A stretch of 64,000 nucleotides of DNA from NCBI RefSeq assembly GCF_004122105.1, contig NZ_SBKN01000001.1, positions 868,001-932,000 of the forward strand, read 5' to 3'. The position numbers and the translations under genes were made by a program. The notes below the pieces were generated by a model. That model ran no database searches. It worked only from the letters and a program-made list of their open reading frames with translations, and was not told the origin of the DNA. Source of the stretch: Flavobacterium stagni. Its GTDB lineage: Bacteria; Bacteroidota; Bacteroidia; Flavobacteriales; Flavobacteriaceae. This document shows, piece after piece, positions 62,530 to 64,000 of the stretch (its first letter is position 1; every line of letters begins with the position of its first letter).

Positions 62530-62880
62530 ATGAAAAAACAACCCGATAACGACCATTTTTTCGAACGGGTATATGCCATCGTTCGGCAAATTCCGGAAGG
62601 GAAAGTAACGTCGTATGGCGCTATCGCGAAAGCACTCGGGGCAGCACGTTCAGCGCGTATGGTGGGTTGGGCGATGAATGCGAGTCACAACCGCGAAGAT
62701 GTACCCGCCCATCGTGTTGTTAACCGATTGGGTTTACTCACCGGGAAACACCATTTTGAGGGAACGAATTTAATGCAGCAACTGCTCGAAAGCGAAGGTA
62801 TTCGTGTAGAAAACAACCAAATCGTTGATTTTAAGAAACACTTTTGGCAACCGGCAATTAGTTCCGAATCAACTCCATAA
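62530..62880 (+). CDS. Alkyltransferase-like protein (Ogt/MGMT fold without the acceptor Cys)
   Basis: 116 residues. The DNA-binding part of methylguanine methyltransferase is complete (YAIVRQIPEGKVTSYGAIAKALG, SARMVGWAMNAS). The active-site PCHRV reads PAHRVVNRLG, so the methyl-accepting Cys is Ala and no repair transfer is possible. Members of this ATL class bind O6-alkylguanine and mark it for nucleotide-excision repair. The ATG abuts the LysE stop (no gap). The 3' end overlaps the convergent phosphoesterase gene by 23 bases. Confidence 0.88.
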   Translation: MKKQPDNDHFFERVYAIVRQIPEGKVTSYGAIAKALGAARSARMVGWAMNASHNREDVPAHRVVNRLGLLTGKHHFEGTNLMQQLLESEGIRVENNQIVDFKKHFWQPAISSESTP

Positions 62881-63688
62881 ATTGTTCAACCAACTGGTTT
62901 TCATAATCGAAATTTATTTCCTCTTCTATATTTTCTTGGCGAACAAAATCCGTTTTGTGGTGGTAGATTTTCCATCGTTGGTGATGGTATTCCAAGGCGG
63001 TTAAGTTTTCTACCCAGTCGCCCGAGTTGAGGTAGAGGGTCGAACCCTTTTTTGTTGTCACCGTTTCCATTTTGGGTTCGTGAATGTGGCCACAAATCAC
63101 ATAGTCATAGTGGTTTTCAATCGCAATTTCAGCGCAAATGGTCTCAAAATTGGAAATAAATTTCACCGCACCTTTTACACTCGATTTGATTTTTTTGGAA
63201 AGCGAATAGGGTTCTTTCCCCATTTTCTTCAAACCCCAATTGATACAACGGTTCAAAACAATCATCAAGTCATAGCCCCAACCGCCGAGTTTGGCCAGCC
63301 ATTTGGCATGGGTAATCGACGCATCAAAAACATCGCCATGAAATAGCCAGGCCTTTTTACCGTCAAGATTCAAAGTGAGTTTGTTTAACAATGAAAAGTT
63401 GCCCAAATGCACATCGGTGAACTTGCGCAAGAGTTCGTCGTGGTTCCCCGTTAAATAATAGACTTTCGTTCCTTTGGCGCTCAACGAAATAATTTTCTTC
63501 AATACTTTTTGGTGCGCAGGCGGAAAATACGATTTCCGAAATTGCCAAATATCTACAATGTCGCCATTTAATACCAAGGTTTTGGGTTTGATGGAATTAA
63601 GGTATTCCAATACTTCGGTGGCATGACAGCCATAGGTGCCCAAATGAATGTCAGAGAGCACAACTAGTTCTACTTTTCGTTTTTTCAC
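62858..63688 (-). CDS. Calcineurin-type metallophosphoesterase (LpxH-like)
   Basis: 276 residues with GTG as start (63688). The metal motifs are complete: SDIHLGTYG, LNGDIVDIW, TGNHDELLR, FHGDVFD and CGHIHEP. The order and spacing match the LpxH/YbbF-type UDP-2,3-diacylglucosamine hydrolase family, which cuts a lipid A precursor at the inner membrane. Size fits. Other calcineurin-like enzymes are possible. TAACTTTG lies at 63705-63712. No other lipid A gene is seen here. Confidence 0.85.
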   Translation of the reverse strand: MKKRKVELVVLSDIHLGTYGCHATEVLEYLNSIKPKTLVLNGDIVDIWQFRKSYFPPAHQKVLKKIISLSAKGTKVYYLTGNHDELLRKFTDVHLGNFSLLNKLTLNLDGKKAWLFHGDVFDASITHAKWLAKLGGWGYDLMIVLNRCINWGLKKMGKEPYSLSKKIKSSVKGAVKFISNFETICAEIAIENHYDYVICGHIHEPKMETVTTKKGSTLYLNSGDWVENLTALEYHHQRWKIYHHKTDFVRQENIEEEINFDYENQLVEQFMELIRN

Positions 63689-63704
63689 GATTGTTAGTTT
63701 TCTT

Positions 63705-63712
63705 CAAAGTTA
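63705..63712 (-). promoter_or_regulatory. -7 box of the phosphoesterase gene
   Basis: TAACTTTG on the minus strand, 16 bases before the GTG at 63688. Confidence 0.6.
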
Positions 63713-63788
63713 GAACGAGCATGTTGCGCCACCGTAATGCACAAATTATCAAAAAGTAAAGGATGATCGCTGCACGTTACGTCAAAGT

Positions 63789-63902
63789 TAGCCCCGATAG
63801 CAGTGGAAATCCTGACGGCGGGAGGGCGGTTTATCCGACCGCCGGCAGATTGCAACGGATAGCGGGAAGCAGCGTGAAAAGTGCAGCCTACTGCCGCTCC
63901 AA
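63789..63902 (+). ncRNA. Structured intergenic element, probable Flavo-1-type RNA (copy C)
   Basis: TAGCCCCGATAGCAGTGGAA, ATCCTGA, GGCGG...CCGCC, GGCAGATTGCAACGGATAGC, GGGAAG and GCTCCAAAT. The AAT-C-CTG/CAGATT stem with a bulged C is shared with copy A. The stem around GGCGG/CCGCC is shared with copy B but with changed base pairs at one position (C-G here, T-A in B). It lies 74 bases before the -7 box at the window end. Confidence 0.6.
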
Positions 63903-63976
63903 ATTCACTATAATTAAATGCCCTTTTCCCATAAACATTTTCAATTCTTTAACGGTCGTTTCTTTGCATTTCCTTG

Positions 63977-63984
63977 TATCTTTG
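63977..63984 (+). promoter_or_regulatory. -7 box of a gene beyond the window
   Basis: TATCTTTG. No start codon is seen in the 16 remaining bases, so the gene begins after 64000. The gap 63689-64000 otherwise holds only the phosphoesterase promoter and the structured element. Confidence 0.55.
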
Positions 63985-64000
63985 CAATCTAAAATCAGTC

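Overview
The window looks like a piece of chromosome from a member of the Flavobacteriaceae, most likely Flavobacterium or a close relative. Four things point there. Six proteins end in a type IX secretion system (T9SS) type A sorting domain. There are no Shine-Dalgarno sites, but many starts have a Bacteroidota -7 box (TAnnTTTG) just upstream. Family-specific genes such as DUF5686, DUF4271, DUF4296 and DUF3098 are present. Conserved blocks such as ftsX-DUF3098-uppP-truB and hemD-DUF4271 are also present. The DNA is AT-rich and most genes are housekeeping. I see no prophage, insertion sequence, CRISPR array or replication origin.

Layout. 1-9.2 kb: a cluster of large secreted repeat proteins (two RCC1/propeller proteins, one protein with six 70-residue repeats, one DUF11-like protein) around a Tet-type MFS exporter, then a small aspartic protease. 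9.3-12.3 kb: tatD, a PlsC-type acyltransferase and a type I asparaginase. 12.35-13.0 kb: tRNA-Ser(GGA), its terminator and an array of four 126-bp repeats. 13.1-25.4 kb: two beta-barrel-like proteins, a membrane protein, rpoN, asnS, an MMPL/RND exporter, a CPA2 antiporter and a DUF5686 outer-membrane protein. 25.5-31.1 kb: frr-pyrH, patatin, thioredoxin-like protein, truB-uppP-DUF3098-ftsX. 31.2-41 kb: leuS, zinc peptidase, Lrp regulator, a lysine-rich mini-protein, saccharopine dehydrogenase, small membrane proteins and pckA. 41-46.1 kb: hemD-DUF4271, then a dolichol-phosphate-mannose-synthase-like GT2, dihydroorotase and a DUF4296 lipoprotein, then an SDR. 46.2-48.9 kb: an accessory unit with a GH19 lysozyme-like lipoprotein followed by two small unknown secreted proteins. 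49.3-51.6 kb: tyrS and a LuxE/PaaK-like protein. 51.6-60.1 kb: T9SS proteins, a beta-helix lipoprotein and a TonB-dependent receptor divergent from an OmpR/PhoB-type response regulator and its histidine kinase. 60.1-63.7 kb: glycosyltransferase, trmB, LysE-type exporter, an alkyltransferase-like protein and a calcineurin-type phosphoesterase.

The most unusual material lies between and inside genes. Three intergenic copies of a structured element probably belong to the Flavo-1 RNA family. The 126-bp array beside tRNA-Ser carries alternative hairpins. A heptamer repeat occurs both between rpoN and asnS and inside the leuS coding sequence. Near-duplicate repeat/terminator modules follow leuS and the zinc peptidase. 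Several promoters sit so close to the start codon that the mRNAs should be leaderless. The best candidate for an undescribed functional system is the GH19 lipoprotein operon, which resembles a surface toxin with candidate protective partners. The receptor/lipoprotein/two-component locus with shared GTTAA repeats comes second. All functional calls come from reading the sequence; no database search was run.
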